DNA of 46,988 nt from a virus (IMGVR_UViG_3300025000_000167:1-46988), one strand, 5' to 3'; shown: positions 15,322 through 22,338, counted from the first letter of the stretch. Notes: generated by a model from the sequence alone, not told the origin. A program made the numbers and translations.

Positions 15322-15480
15322 CTACATCGAGCAGGGGTGATCTTCTGCTTCCCACTCTTCGATAAGCTCTTGCATGTCACTGATAAAAAAAGCGACTCCA
15401 GTGTTTGCGCTTTCCCCGTCGTTATCCTGCAGAAGATCCATAGCCTCTTTGACTCTCTGTCTAAACTCACTTGCTTCCAT
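15322..15480 (-). CDS. Small acidic helical protein
   Basis: The product has 52 residues with SD AAAGGAGAG. It is acidic (MQELIEEWEAEDHPCSM). It lies between helicase and primase-like genes. Function unknown. Confidence 0.6.
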   Translation of the reverse strand: MEASEFRQRVKEAMDLLQDNDGESANTGVAFFISDMQELIEEWEAEDHPCSM

Positions 15481-15550
15481 CGTTCTCTCCTTTCAAAAGT
15501 AGGCGAACCAGCCGCTCAACCCGACCAAGCGGGTTATCTAAAACCGTCCG

Positions 15551-16432
15551 TTATCCCTCCCGGTAATACCGATAAGGTGCCTCATCCTGTTTATCGTGAT
15601 ACTGCATTGTTCCCCATTGATAATACAGCCCATACTTTCCTTCCGCCTCCGGCTCGTCCCTCGACTTGGAACAGTACAATATCGCGTCATACATAGCCTT
15701 GACGGTAAATATGTCCTTGTTGTTGGGTAGCTTCTCCCCTGATTCGTATATCTCCAAAAGGTCAGCTTTCTCTTTGTTGCGCCACACAGTCAACACGTTG
15801 TCTGCCATGTCGGTAATTGAGCCGGTGCCGCGTACATCCATCTTGCCGGGGATCTCGTGCTCATTCATCCCTTTGCGCGGGTGGGCTACTAGGTGGACAT
15901 GCACCATCTTTTGCTGTGCGAAGGATTGCAGCCAATCTGCCACCCGCTTCTGACTGTTGTAATCGTCCTCGTCTAATCCACACTTCATTAAGCTGTCTAT
16001 GACGAATTGAGTAACACCATTGTCTGCCTCCTCCGTAAATAGTTTGATAATCCGCTCCGCTTTGATTTGCCCCATGTGGCCGTGTATCTTCAGGGTATCG
16101 TCCCATTGCTCAAGACAGTCTGCTATCTCGTACTCCTCGGGGCGCTTGTTGGCGGTAGCCTGCACCACCATCCTTTGCAGCGTCCTACCCGGTGTCATTT
16201 CGTAGCTGGCAATGCACACCTTCTCCTGTGCCGCTATTGCGTCAAGCATCACTTGGGATAGGAATAAGCTCTTGCCGTGACCATTGAATCCTGTCCATAC
16301 ACTCATCTCCCCTCTGCCGAAAAATATATTGCGGCACTTGTCCCACCGTGGCTTAAATCCCGGCTTCGCTTCTTGGCTAGGATAGAATCGTTCCATTACC
16401 TCAGATATATAGCACTTGGCAGGTTTTATCAT
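15551..16432 (-). CDS. DnaB-like replicative helicase (RecA-fold)
   Basis: The product has 293 residues. Walker A GFNGHGKS is at 48-55, a Walker B-like strand with VIDS near 144-147, and HLVAHPRKG near 180, which fits motif H3. It covers only the C-terminal ATPase core of DnaB/T7 gp4-type helicases, without an N-terminal primase or DnaB collar domain. ATG overlaps the initiator stop (ATGA), so the two are co-translated. It should unwind the fork, recruited by the initiator. Confidence 0.85.
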   Translation of the reverse strand: MIKPAKCYISEVMERFYPSQEAKPGFKPRWDKCRNIFFGRGEMSVWTGFNGHGKSLFLSQVMLDAIAAQEKVCIASYEMTPGRTLQRMVVQATANKRPEEYEIADCLEQWDDTLKIHGHMGQIKAERIIKLFTEEADNGVTQFVIDSLMKCGLDEDDYNSQKRVADWLQSFAQQKMVHVHLVAHPRKGMNEHEIPGKMDVRGTGSITDMADNVLTVWRNKEKADLLEIYESGEKLPNNKDIFTVKAMYDAILYCSKSRDEPEAEGKYGLYYQWGTMQYHDKQDEAPYRYYREG

Positions 16433-17049
16433 CTGACACCACGCATAGAGATGAACGATGGTGACTGTGGTGCTTCTTGATTAAGGTACTTGTCAAACTT
16501 GGTTCCGAATAGGGTATCAGGGGACAGGTATTGCTTCATCTTGTCATCGTCGCCCCACTCAGTAACCTTGTTATCTATGACGGTGTGAAAGTCTTCAAGT
16601 TTGTATCCCTCATTCCACCTAGCTCGGATAAATTTCTTGTGTGCTTCCGTAGGGCGGTATTTCCTCCCGGCCTTGTTGTTCAGGTAATCAAGGATAAGGG
16701 AATGGGGTATAGCTTCTTCTTTATTAGTACTGTTACTGTTACTGCTACTGGCTAGGGGTGTGCTAGATTCTGCTAGAGGTGTGCTAGAGCAAATCGTAGC
16801 ACTGCTGGCTTTTTTCTTAGCACTGCTAGATTTTGCTAGACCTCCCTTTTTACCTGCATTCCTTTTTGTTTCCAGATAGTTGCGAGCTTCATTAATGATG
16901 GATTGTATAAAAGCAATGTCAGATTGTCCCTTAATCAAATCTTTTGCAAAGCGTGTCAAGGTTACGGTTTCACCTTCTGGGTCGGTTGCAAAATCAAGCA
17001 ATGCCCCCGGTTCAATGCGGTAAAAAAACAGCTTGTCATTATCCTTCAT
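16429..17049 (-). CDS. Replication initiator-like protein (Phg_2220_C type)
   Basis: The product has 206 residues. The C-terminal domain (HSLILDYLNNKAGRKYRPTE to the final acidic part) matches the conserved phage C-terminal domain seen in initiators and helicase-loader proteins. The middle (about 60-112) is a Ser/Thr/Ala-rich linker. The DNA encoding this linker carries iteron-like repeats, as in the lambda O gene, so the origin may lie here. GGAGG lies 10 bases upstream of the ATG, inside a 12-codon overlapping frame. Confidence 0.75.
   Translation of the reverse strand: MKDNDKLFFYRIEPGALLDFATDPEGETVTLTRFAKDLIKGQSDIAFIQSIINEARNYLETKRNAGKKGGLAKSSSAKKKASSATICSSTPLAESSTPLASSSNSNSTNKEEAIPHSLILDYLNNKAGRKYRPTEAHKKFIRARWNEGYKLEDFHTVIDNKVTEWGDDDKMKQYLSPDTLFGTKFDKYLNQEAPQSPSFISMRGVR
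16761..16840. repeat. Iteron-like repeats, candidate replication origin
   Basis: The heptamer TGCTAGA occurs five times (16761, 16771, 16782, 16824, 16834), and TAGCACTGCT twice (16797, 16818). All lie in the low-complexity linker of the initiator gene. Phage initiators often bind repeats inside their own gene. A repeated Ser/Ala/Leu linker could also produce this by itself. Confidence 0.5.
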
Positions 17050-17084
17050 GCAGTCTGTCCCTCCTTGACTGCTGCCCCAGCCAT
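17046..17084 (-). CDS. 12-codon coupling frame before the initiator
   Basis: MAGAAVKEGQTA starts by TAATG overlap with the previous small frame and stops by ATGA overlap with the initiator. It holds the initiator SD (AAGGAGG). Probably a translational coupler rather than a functional peptide. Confidence 0.35.
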   Translation of the reverse strand: MAGAAVKEGQTA

Positions 17085-17197
17085 TAGTATGTAACTACAA
17101 AGTTTAAGGTTGCCGCTGCCAGCCAATAAACGGTCTTACGCCAATCTCCGTTGTAACAATAGACGCCGGCAGCACAGATATTGATAAATATAAGCAT
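17084..17197 (-). CDS. Small two-segment membrane peptide
   Basis: The product has 37 residues with two hydrophobic stretches (MLIFINICAAGVYCY and TVYWLAAATLNFVVTY). No clear SD; it may be coupled to the upstream gene, 17 bases away. Uncertain. Confidence 0.4.
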   Translation of the reverse strand: MLIFINICAAGVYCYNGDWRKTVYWLAAATLNFVVTY

Positions 17198-17214
17198 TGT
17201 TGGAAATAGGCGGC

Positions 17215-18012
17215 TCAATCGAATAACCCCAACTGATTAGGGTCATCCTTATGTGCGTCCTCACTTAACCACCAATCCATCATTTCCTGTGCAGAATTAA
17301 ATATAATCTTGCGCGGTTTGCCTGTACGCTTGTTAGGCAAATGAGTAACTGGCCATGCCTTTTCAAAAATACGCATAAACCTGTCGTAGTATTGCGGATA
17401 CATGGCAAACTCTTTCATCATCTGCTCTGGGCCAGCTTTAGGGCAACCTATGCAACCGTACCGTTTCACTCCCCTATCGTATCCCTGACAATATTTAACC
17501 CCTTCTGAGCGTATGTATTGCCACAGTTCGTCATCATCCCACTCTATAATAGGGTTAACGTATGTCTTAGACTTGTCGCGGTAACATTGTTCAACCGATC
17601 GGCGCTTTGACCTTCTCGCGCTTTCGGCCCACCGCACACCTAAAATAATTCTCCTGCCAGATGAAATAGGTAAGTTTTCTTTCAGATATTCACAACAGTA
17701 AGCAACTCCCCTTGTTGGTGGTAGCCCCTTATGCAGTATCAATTGCTCAATAGTCCTAAGCGGTTTATTTACGACTGTGTTGGGAAAGTTTTCACGGCCA
17801 AAATAAATCAATTCGGGGGCATCAAGACCGGTGTGGGAATGATGGGATTCATATTTGACACCCGATTTCTTAGCCAAATATTCAATCACGCATGAGTCCT
17901 TGCCAAAGGAGTTACAAAGAATGTAACCTTCTGGCGGTTCAAACGTCCTAAGCCTATCTATTGCGATAGCTTCAAGGTCGTACTCACCAAATAAATCTTG
18001 TCTTAGTAACAT
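17215..18012 (-). CDS. PAPS reductase-like adenine nucleotide hydrolase-fold protein
   Basis: The product has 265 residues. PP-loop SFGKDS is at 35-40. GVRWAES is at 125-131, a Cys pair at 106-107 and CIGC at 187-190. This layout resembles phage PAPS-reductase-like and DndC-type proteins more than sulfate-assimilation CysH. Members activate a substrate by adenylation and may add sulfur to DNA or RNA. The SD CGGAG is 6 bases before the ATG. It lies 16 bases after a terminator hairpin that ends a structured RNA. An Nmad1-like gene lies directly upstream, so a DNA modification role is plausible. Confidence 0.75.
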   Translation of the reverse strand: MLLRQDLFGEYDLEAIAIDRLRTFEPPEGYILCNSFGKDSCVIEYLAKKSGVKYESHHSHTGLDAPELIYFGRENFPNTVVNKPLRTIEQLILHKGLPPTRGVAYCCEYLKENLPISSGRRIILGVRWAESARRSKRRSVEQCYRDKSKTYVNPIIEWDDDELWQYIRSEGVKYCQGYDRGVKRYGCIGCPKAGPEQMMKEFAMYPQYYDRFMRIFEKAWPVTHLPNKRTGKPRKIIFNSAQEMMDWWLSEDAHKDDPNQLGLFD

Positions 18013-18027
18013 TAAATTCTCCGTGAA

Positions 18028-18071
18028 ATAAAAAACCCCGCGCTAGGCTGGTGAGAGCAACCTAGGCGGGG
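18028..18071 (-). terminator. Terminator between Nmad1-like and PAPS-like genes
   Basis: Eleven paired bases with one bulged base, GC-rich, followed by UUUUUU. Points leftward. Genes further down the early operon must be reached by read-through, antitermination or other promoters. Confidence 0.85.
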
Positions 18072-18141
18072 CCATGGATACCCGCCGTAGCGGATAAACC
18101 AATCTTTCGCACAGTCTCTCACACTGTGTCTCTATTCAATT
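18028..18141 (-). ncRNA. Structured small RNA or attenuated leader with kissing loops
   Basis: In transcription order: H1, stem CACAGT/ACTGTG with 7-nt loop GUGAGAG (18128-18110); H2, 7-bp stem UAUCCGC/GCGGGUA capped by a UACG tetraloop (18096-18079); H3, terminator stem CCCCGC-CUAGG / CCUAG-G-GCGGGG with a 13-nt loop containing CUCUCAC (18071-18036), then U6. The H1 loop and the H3 loop are perfectly complementary over 7 nt. It starts within the end of the Nmad1-like gene and ends 16 bases before the PAPS-like gene. It could be a free RNA or a switch controlling read-through. Confidence 0.65.
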
Positions 18142-18456
18142 TTCCCCATTATCCAACAAATTACGTTGGCTGTCAAGGGTAATCTGTTGCTCAGCCCGAC
18201 GCGCCCCCAATAGCCCGTACCCTGCAATATCCCGGTACGGTGATTCCCCTAGCGCGTCCCGGTCGGTGGCTATGCGAAACAGCTTGTCAACTATCCGTAC
18301 AATGCAGAGCGCGTCATCCATCTGGTCGGGGCGGATACCTTCAGGGTAGAGTACGCGCATAATCTTCCCCGCCTTGCCGAAACTGTCACCGTATGCGGCT
18401 TGCTTCTCGTCTACCAGTGCGCCGACGCTTTCGCCAATATCTGCAAATTTTTTCAT
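18136..18456 (-). CDS. Nmad1-like (DUF1599-type) nucleotide-modification associated protein
   Basis: The product has 106 residues from MKKFADI (GGGAG upstream; ATGA overlap with the previous gene). Conserved features are KQAAYGDSFGKAGKIMRVLY, then VDKLFRIATD and a final DIAGYGLLGARR. This is the pattern of DUF1599, named nucleotide modification associated domain 1 for its occurrence in phage base-modification loci. The biochemical role is unknown. The end of the gene contains a complete promoter and operator-like site D. Confidence 0.7.
   Translation of the reverse strand: MKKFADIGESVGALVDEKQAAYGDSFGKAGKIMRVLYPEGIRPDQMDDALCIVRIVDKLFRIATDRDALGESPYRDIAGYGLLGARRAEQQITLDSQRNLLDNGEN
18148..18176 (-). 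promoter_or_regulatory. Promoter of the structured RNA, with operator in spacer
   Basis: On the minus strand TTGACA (18176-18171), 17-base spacer, GATAAT (18153-18148). The spacer is almost completely filled by the palindrome at 18153-18169, so a bound protein would block RNA polymerase. Start near 18141. Confidence 0.7.
18153..18169 (+). promoter_or_regulatory. Operator-like palindrome, site D (best match)
   Basis: CCAACAAATTACGTTGG has perfect 5-bp arms CCAAC/GTTGG and a 7-base centre. It is the reference site for the dispersed family. Confidence 0.65.
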
Positions 18457-18626
18457 ACTCCCTGCCCCCTTACCCACTCCATGACCCTGTGCGGATTGAA
18501 GCGGAACATTGACCCGCTGATCGGGACGCCAATGGGGAAGCCCGCGGGAAACTTTTTCATGGTGAGGTAGACGCCGGTCCCCTTGGTGATGGCGTCCCTA
18601 CACGCCTGTATTAGCTCGTCCTTCAT
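18453..18626 (-). CDS. Small hypothetical protein
   Basis: The product has 57 residues from MKDELIQ (GAAAGGAG). It has a helical start, then a Gly/Phe/Pro-rich end with FRFNPHRVMEWV. Coupled to the Nmad1-like gene by ATGA overlap. Unknown function. Confidence 0.6.
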   Translation of the reverse strand: MKDELIQACRDAITKGTGVYLTMKKFPAGFPIGVPISGSMFRFNPHRVMEWVRGQGV

Positions 18627-18640
18627 TTGTTCTCCTTTCG

Positions 18641-18967
18641 TTACCACGCCGTTGGTTTCATTTTACATGCAGCCTCTACCGCGTTAAAATCTCCTTTTTT
18701 TATCGCTTGGATAAAGCCATCAATAAGTTTTGCGGATTTCTTAACATCCCAAAAATCATAAATGGTTAAAGAAGTATTTGTTCCGCCATAGGTAAACACA
18801 GTTATTTCAAATCTAAATTCATCACCGTAGAAGTTAGCGGAAGTTTGTATTTGAAAGTTACTCTGCTTTAAATTGGATATTCTTGTCAGCACCTTGCGGA
18901 ACATATTTAACAATTCCTGGTGACGATACTTTCTCAGCACCGATTCTTCGTCCTTAGACATAAACAT
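18641..18967 (-). CDS. Hypothetical protein
   Basis: The product has 108 residues from MFMSKDE; AAAGGAG lies 6 bases upstream. A helical N-terminus is followed by beta segments (FRFEITVFTYGGTNTSLTIY) and a helical end. No family is recognised. Its upstream SD segment (TCTCCTTTCGTTACCA on the plus strand) is identical over 16 bases to that of the next gene (18631-18646 and 18972-18987). Confidence 0.6.
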   Translation of the reverse strand: MFMSKDEESVLRKYRHQELLNMFRKVLTRISNLKQSNFQIQTSANFYGDEFRFEITVFTYGGTNTSLTIYDFWDVKKSAKLIDGFIQAIKKGDFNAVEAACKMKPTAW

Positions 18968-18981
18968 GTGCTCTCCTTTCG

Positions 18982-19311
18982 TTACCAAGCTGCGCCAATA
19001 ATCCGCGCCATATCCCTTGTCAGCGGTCGTTCCATCCTCTTCCAATCCCGCACATGGCACTGTAAATTAATGTCAATCTGCTCTTCATCAGTCATGAGCT
19101 GCGGCGGCTTCGGGCGGGGAATCCAGGGGGGATTCAACGGTTCATCCGGCCCCAATAACTCCCCCACATAGCTCCTTTTTTCCACCACCTTCGGCGCTAC
19201 CAGTTTGCTATCCTCGTTCTTGCACGGCACGCTGCAATACTTGTCATTCGTGTGCAAATTGGCACATGGCGGGTAGGCGCAGCGGCGGAGGATGCGGGTA
19301 GGGTCTTTCAC
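18982..19311 (-). CDS. Zinc-finger protein of unknown role
   Basis: The product has 109 residues from GTG (VKDPTRI), 6 bases after GGAGG; GTGA overlap with the upstream gene. An N-terminal C-x4-C...C-x3-C cluster (CAYPPC, YCSVPCK) suggests a zinc site; a Pro-rich middle and helical end follow. May bind DNA or a protein partner. Confidence 0.6.
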   Translation of the reverse strand: MKDPTRILRRCAYPPCANLHTNDKYCSVPCKNEDSKLVAPKVVEKRSYVGELLGPDEPLNPPWIPRPKPPQLMTDEEQIDINLQCHVRDWKRMERPLTRDMARIIGAAW

Positions 19312-19562
19312 TTGCCACCTCCTTTCGAGAGTTCTATTATCCGGCGCACGCAAACGACTATTAAATCCAAAAGTTCCGCTATCAATCCATGGGGTCCATT
19401 TATGTCGCCGCGCTTGTACGCCTCGTCAACCTCGTTAAACTCATCCCTGGTAACTTGGTGCTGCTCGTAGTGGTCCAACATTTCCCATGAGGGATATTTA
19501 GCCAATGACTTCTGGCGGTATACCTGGTAAGCGGCGGCGCATACGTGGAGGAAGGAGGTCAT
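19308..19562 (-). CDS. MazG-like / all-alpha NTP pyrophosphohydrolase-like protein
   Basis: The product has 84 residues from MTSFLHV. The segment RDEFNEVDEAYKRGD (Glu 41, 44, 47) plus AELLDLIVV (Glu 63, Asp 66) gives the ExxE...ExxD pattern of MazG-type enzymes that hydrolyse (d)NTPs. It is short for a full enzyme and may be a minimal version. Overlaps both neighbours (ATGA, GTGA). Confidence 0.6.
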   Translation of the reverse strand: MTSFLHVCAAAYQVYRQKSLAKYPSWEMLDHYEQHQVTRDEFNEVDEAYKRGDINGPHGLIAELLDLIVVCVRRIIELSKGGGK

Positions 19563-19894
19563 GCTATTTCCCCTCCCAAGCCCCAAATTACCGGGCGCTC
19601 TCCTTGTCGCTCTACTATCCACAGCCCAGCATAGCCGGGAACGTGGTACGCCAACAGCCACGGCAATCTGTGCTTCTTCGCCTGCTCCTGTGCCTGTTTG
19701 CGCCACCGGCAAGGGTCAAGTAATTTGTGGTCTTTCACTTCGCACAGATGCGTGCGGCCATCGGGAGCAATGGCTACCAAGTCGGCATCATTCACCCCTG
19801 CGGATATGTCGATTACTGACCAGTCGCGGTTGCCTAGTTCAGCTTTGAACATGGTTTCAGCCAAACGTCCCTTGCGGCGTTGCATGAGTCCCAT
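19559..19894 (-). CDS. PD-(D/E)XK nuclease / Holliday junction resolvase-like
   Basis: The product has 111 residues. Glu 13 in RLAETMF, Asp 38 in VNDADLV and ExK at 52-54 (CEVKDHK) form a PD-(D/E)XK site. A conserved RKQAQEQ follows, then LPWLLAYHV. This fits small phage resolvases or VRR-NUC-like nucleases that process recombination or replication intermediates. SD AGGGGG 5 bases before the ATG; TAATG overlap upstream. Confidence 0.75.
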   Translation of the reverse strand: MGLMQRRKGRLAETMFKAELGNRDWSVIDISAGVNDADLVAIAPDGRTHLCEVKDHKLLDPCRWRKQAQEQAKKHRLPWLLAYHVPGYAGLWIVERQGERPVIWGLGGEIA

Positions 19895-20181
19895 TACGCC
19901 CCCTTTATGTTGGTATCGTAATATCCCATCAATTCATCTTTTGCCTGTTCTATCGCTTTCTTTACGTCTACAAGCGTCTTTGCATCGCTGTCCCTTACCT
20001 TTTCCCTCAGAAACCATGTCAACGCCGCAGAGAGGTCGACGAACCACTGGAATGCTACCCATGTCGGTACAGCTTCTACCCCCTTTTCCGGTCGCACGTT
20101 TCTTAACTCGCAAACCTCAAAACACCTATCGCCGCCGCGTAGCATTTTTTTTTGTGCGCCCACCTTTATAATGACTTCCAT
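19894..20181 (-). CDS. Hypothetical early protein
   Basis: The product has 95 residues from MEVIIKV (AAAGGA upstream). The N-terminal part is beta-rich with one Cys pair; the C-terminal part is a charged helix (VDVKKAIEQAKDELMG). Lies between SSB-like and nuclease genes, so a recombination or replication accessory role is possible. No family recognised. Confidence 0.6.
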   Translation of the reverse strand: MEVIIKVGAQKKMLRGGDRCFEVCELRNVRPEKGVEAVPTWVAFQWFVDLSAALTWFLREKVRDSDAKTLVDVKKAIEQAKDELMGYYDTNIKGA

Positions 20182-20248
20182 TGTGTTTTCCTTTCTTTCC
20201 TCGGTGAAAAAATCGGTGGAGATAGGGGAGGTGCCTACCCCCACCGCG

Positions 20249-20263
20249 CCCCATCGGGGCATG
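20249..20263. other. Intergenic GC hairpin
   Basis: GCCCC-ATC-GGGGC lies in the gap after the SSB-like gene and has no U run. One of a series of similar elements in this operon. Confidence 0.45.
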
Positions 20264-20285
20264 TCAACCATATAACTATTTGAAA

Positions 20286-20888
20286 TTAAAAAGGAATATC
20301 GTCGTCAGTGTTAAACTCCGGCACTTCCTCACTTACCGCCATCGCCGCCCCTTGCCGGTACTCGTCCGATTCCTTAATCATCTTCTGGATACCTTCGGAA
20401 AGGGAGTCGAATGTTTCATCATTCCAATTGGAAACATCGAACACGATGGACTGTGAAATTTGCGGGGCAACCTGCATCCCCTTGGGAAGCGCCATAACTG
20501 CGGATACTTTTGTCTTGCCGGTTTCGTTGGCGACAAGGGCCAACATGCAGGGTTTGCCAAGGATGTTAACAAGGTCAAAGCCCTTCAACTCTTCCTCGGT
20601 AAACGCCTTGCCCCGCCAGCTATCCAAGTCTTTGCGAAGGCTTGATTTCTTGTTAAGAGATGCCGTGTAAAACCGGGAAACAAGCCGGGGCTGTCCATCG
20701 TAATCCCCGCCCTCAATGAGTTCGGTGGGAAGTTCCCAGCCAACCATCACTTGCTGTTTTACCGTTGCTTTACCTTCGTACTCGCCGTGCTGTGTGCCAA
20801 GGTCGATGATGCGTACACACCGGGCGGGGTAGGTTCCCGGCTCTATCGACTTGTATTCCCCGCCTTGCTCCGAAACAGTTAATGCCAT
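20286..20888 (-). CDS. Single-stranded DNA-binding-like protein
   Basis: The product has 200 residues. The N-terminus (SIEPGTYPARCVRIIDLGTQ) and a beta-rich core resemble phage SSB-like proteins of the early operon, and the C-terminus ends in acidic FNTDDDIPF, the hallmark SSB protein-interaction tail. It would coat single-stranded DNA and recruit replication or repair proteins, fitting the adjacent nuclease, Gp157-like and helicase genes. SD AAAGGAG. Not an OB-fold by proof, only by pattern. Confidence 0.65.
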   Translation of the reverse strand: MALTVSEQGGEYKSIEPGTYPARCVRIIDLGTQHGEYEGKATVKQQVMVGWELPTELIEGGDYDGQPRLVSRFYTASLNKKSSLRKDLDSWRGKAFTEEELKGFDLVNILGKPCMLALVANETGKTKVSAVMALPKGMQVAPQISQSIVFDVSNWNDETFDSLSEGIQKMIKESDEYRQGAAMAVSEEVPEFNTDDDIPF

Positions 20889-20977
20889 GTGTATTTCTCC
20901 TTTCGTATTAGTCCCAATCCGTGTTGGGATACCGTTTGATGCTCATGCGTTCGTGTGCCTCGTAGTGCAGCACCTCT

Positions 20978-21448
20978 TCACTTAATTCTAAGGGTTGTTC
21001 CCGGTTCAATGACCGCCCCCGGTACACTTTCACCTTCCTTAATTGCCCGTTTGATAGCGTCCCGGTCATAGCTGGTGGTAATGATGCGATACTTTGCGGG
21101 GATTGCGTTTTCATCGGTAATCTCCAATCGCCCCGCCGAAGGGGAAAGGGTAATCTTGAACGTGCCAGCCTCCACGCTGTTAATGTCTAGCCGCTCCATG
21201 GAGTAGCGTACATAGTTTTCCAGCCGATCAACTAAGTTTTCCATCGACTTACGACGAGAGGACAGGCGCTTTTCTTCGGCTTTGAACTTCTCAATCTCCC
21301 CCTTGAGGTCGGCGCGAAAATGACAAATGGAATTGTTCTTTTCCTGTAACTGACCAAACGCCGCTTCTATTTGTTCTTCTGTTGCTTCGTCCGACTCCAT
21401 CAGTGCCAGCATTGCGTCTGTGATGTTGTACAAACTAGGTAAACTCAT
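20978..21448 (-). CDS. Siphovirus Gp157-like protein
   Basis: The product has 156 residues from MSLPSLY (GAGAAGGA upstream). Long charged coiled coil (AEEKRLSSRRKSMENLVDRL) and a C-terminal beta domain with PAKYRI...DRDAIKRAIKEG and GAVIEPGTTLRIK fit the Gp157 family, linked to phage resistance or recombination in lactococcal phages. It lies beside the SSB-like gene as is usual for this family. ATGA overlap with the upstream gene. Confidence 0.75.
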   Translation of the reverse strand: MSLPSLYNITDAMLALMESDEATEEQIEAAFGQLQEKNNSICHFRADLKGEIEKFKAEEKRLSSRRKSMENLVDRLENYVRYSMERLDINSVEAGTFKITLSPSAGRLEITDENAIPAKYRIITTSYDRDAIKRAIKEGESVPGAVIEPGTTLRIK

Positions 21449-21588
21449 TCCTTCTCCCTCTCTTTCAAGTAATAACACTTCCCATTATCGCCAATGGTCA
21501 ATGAGGTTTTCTGGCAGTCACCGTCACCGTTGTTGTGGATACAGGCGTGTACGTCGCATACGTAAACGTGCGGGGGGTGGGGGTTCAT
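21445..21588 (-). CDS. DUF1540-like Cys-rich small protein
   Basis: The product has 47 residues with four Cys spaced as C-x5-C...C...C (VCDVHACIHN, DCQ, KCYY), as in DUF1540 metal-binding peptides. SD AAAGGAG. Overlaps the Gp157-like gene by ATGA. Role unknown. Confidence 0.6.
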   Translation of the reverse strand: MNPHPPHVYVCDVHACIHNNGDGDCQKTSLTIGDNGKCYYLKEREKE

Positions 21589-21932
21589 GCTGTTTTCTCC
21601 TTTACGTTAGGTACTGGCAAAAATGAGTAAAGACGGAAACCATGTCTCAATATCCATGCGTGCCAACTCGCCCTTTTGTTACCTTCCATTTTGAACATGG
21701 CGCGTAAGATAGCGAACCTAACGGAAGCAAGCGCACCCTCAGTAAATCCACCGCTTCTGCTGCGTGCTGCTGAGTACAACCCCCTTTCAGTGACCTTTTG
21801 AGCGCATGAAACCAAAAAAGCGGGATTGTTTATGACGTGTGGATAAATGAGCCGTATATACCTACGTCTGGCTTTATTCAGGTATCTGGCGCTGCGTCTA
21901 AATATTTGACGCTCTTTCTGTACCGTACTCAT
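21585..21932 (-). CDS. Basic hypothetical protein
   Basis: The product has 115 residues, very basic at the N-terminus (RRSARYLNKARRRYIRLI), so nucleic-acid binding is likely. SD GGGGGGAGG. Both ends overlap neighbours (ATGA). No family recognised. Confidence 0.6.
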   Translation of the reverse strand: MSTVQKERQIFRRSARYLNKARRRYIRLIYPHVINNPAFLVSCAQKVTERGLYSAARSRSGGFTEGALASVRFAILRAMFKMEGNKRASWHAWILRHGFRLYSFLPVPNVKEKTA

Positions 21933-22174
21933 GCCGCCCTCCCCCCTATTTCTTCATTGGGCAATACCAGCCAATCCGTTGCCGCCAGGTCGCCAGTGGT
22001 AAAACGAAAGCCTTCCCCATCGTCACTTTCCAGCGACACATCGAAGGTGAGTGGGATGCAGCGGAGGCGGAAGGTCGGCCCCTTAATATTGGGGAGGTAA
22101 ATTTCGCGGATAGCGAAGTATTCCCCCGGCGCTTCCTTGATATCGCTGTTGTCGATAACCTCTGTGAGTGTCAC
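21929..22174 (-). CDS. Hypothetical beta-rich protein
   Basis: The product has 81 residues from GTG (VTLTEVI), 4 bases after AGGGGG; an earlier ATG lies inside the upstream gene. Mostly beta segments (LRCIPLTFDVSLESDDGEGF). Unknown. Confidence 0.55.
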   Translation of the reverse strand: MTLTEVIDNSDIKEAPGEYFAIREIYLPNIKGPTFRLRCIPLTFDVSLESDDGEGFRFTTGDLAATDWLVLPNEEIGGRAA

Positions 22175-22182
22175 GTTTCCCC

Positions 22183-22338
22183 CTATTCCGGTATGCACTG
22201 CCGGTCACGAATGATCTTCTGCAATGCCGCTATCTTTTCATCCTTCTCCGTATCCGCCCCAAGTGCCGCGCAGAACAGGAAGCCCAGGATGAAGCCGACA
22301 GGAGCGCCCAGGATTGCCGCCACGTATAGCCATGTCAT
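22183..22338 (-). CDS. Small inner-membrane protein
   Basis: The product has 51 residues from MTWLYVA (GGAGG upstream). N-terminal membrane helix (VAAILGAPVGFILGFLFCA), then a charged cytoplasmic helix. Could be a superinfection-exclusion or anchoring peptide; unknown. Confidence 0.6.
   Translation of the reverse strand: MTWLYVAAILGAPVGFILGFLFCAALGADTEKDEKIAALQKIIRDRQCIPE

Noticed and set aside
20908-20973. 21-codon frame between the SSB-like and Gp157-like genes
   Set aside because: Lies in a small gap and has a start almost on top of a possible SD; too little evidence to call a gene.
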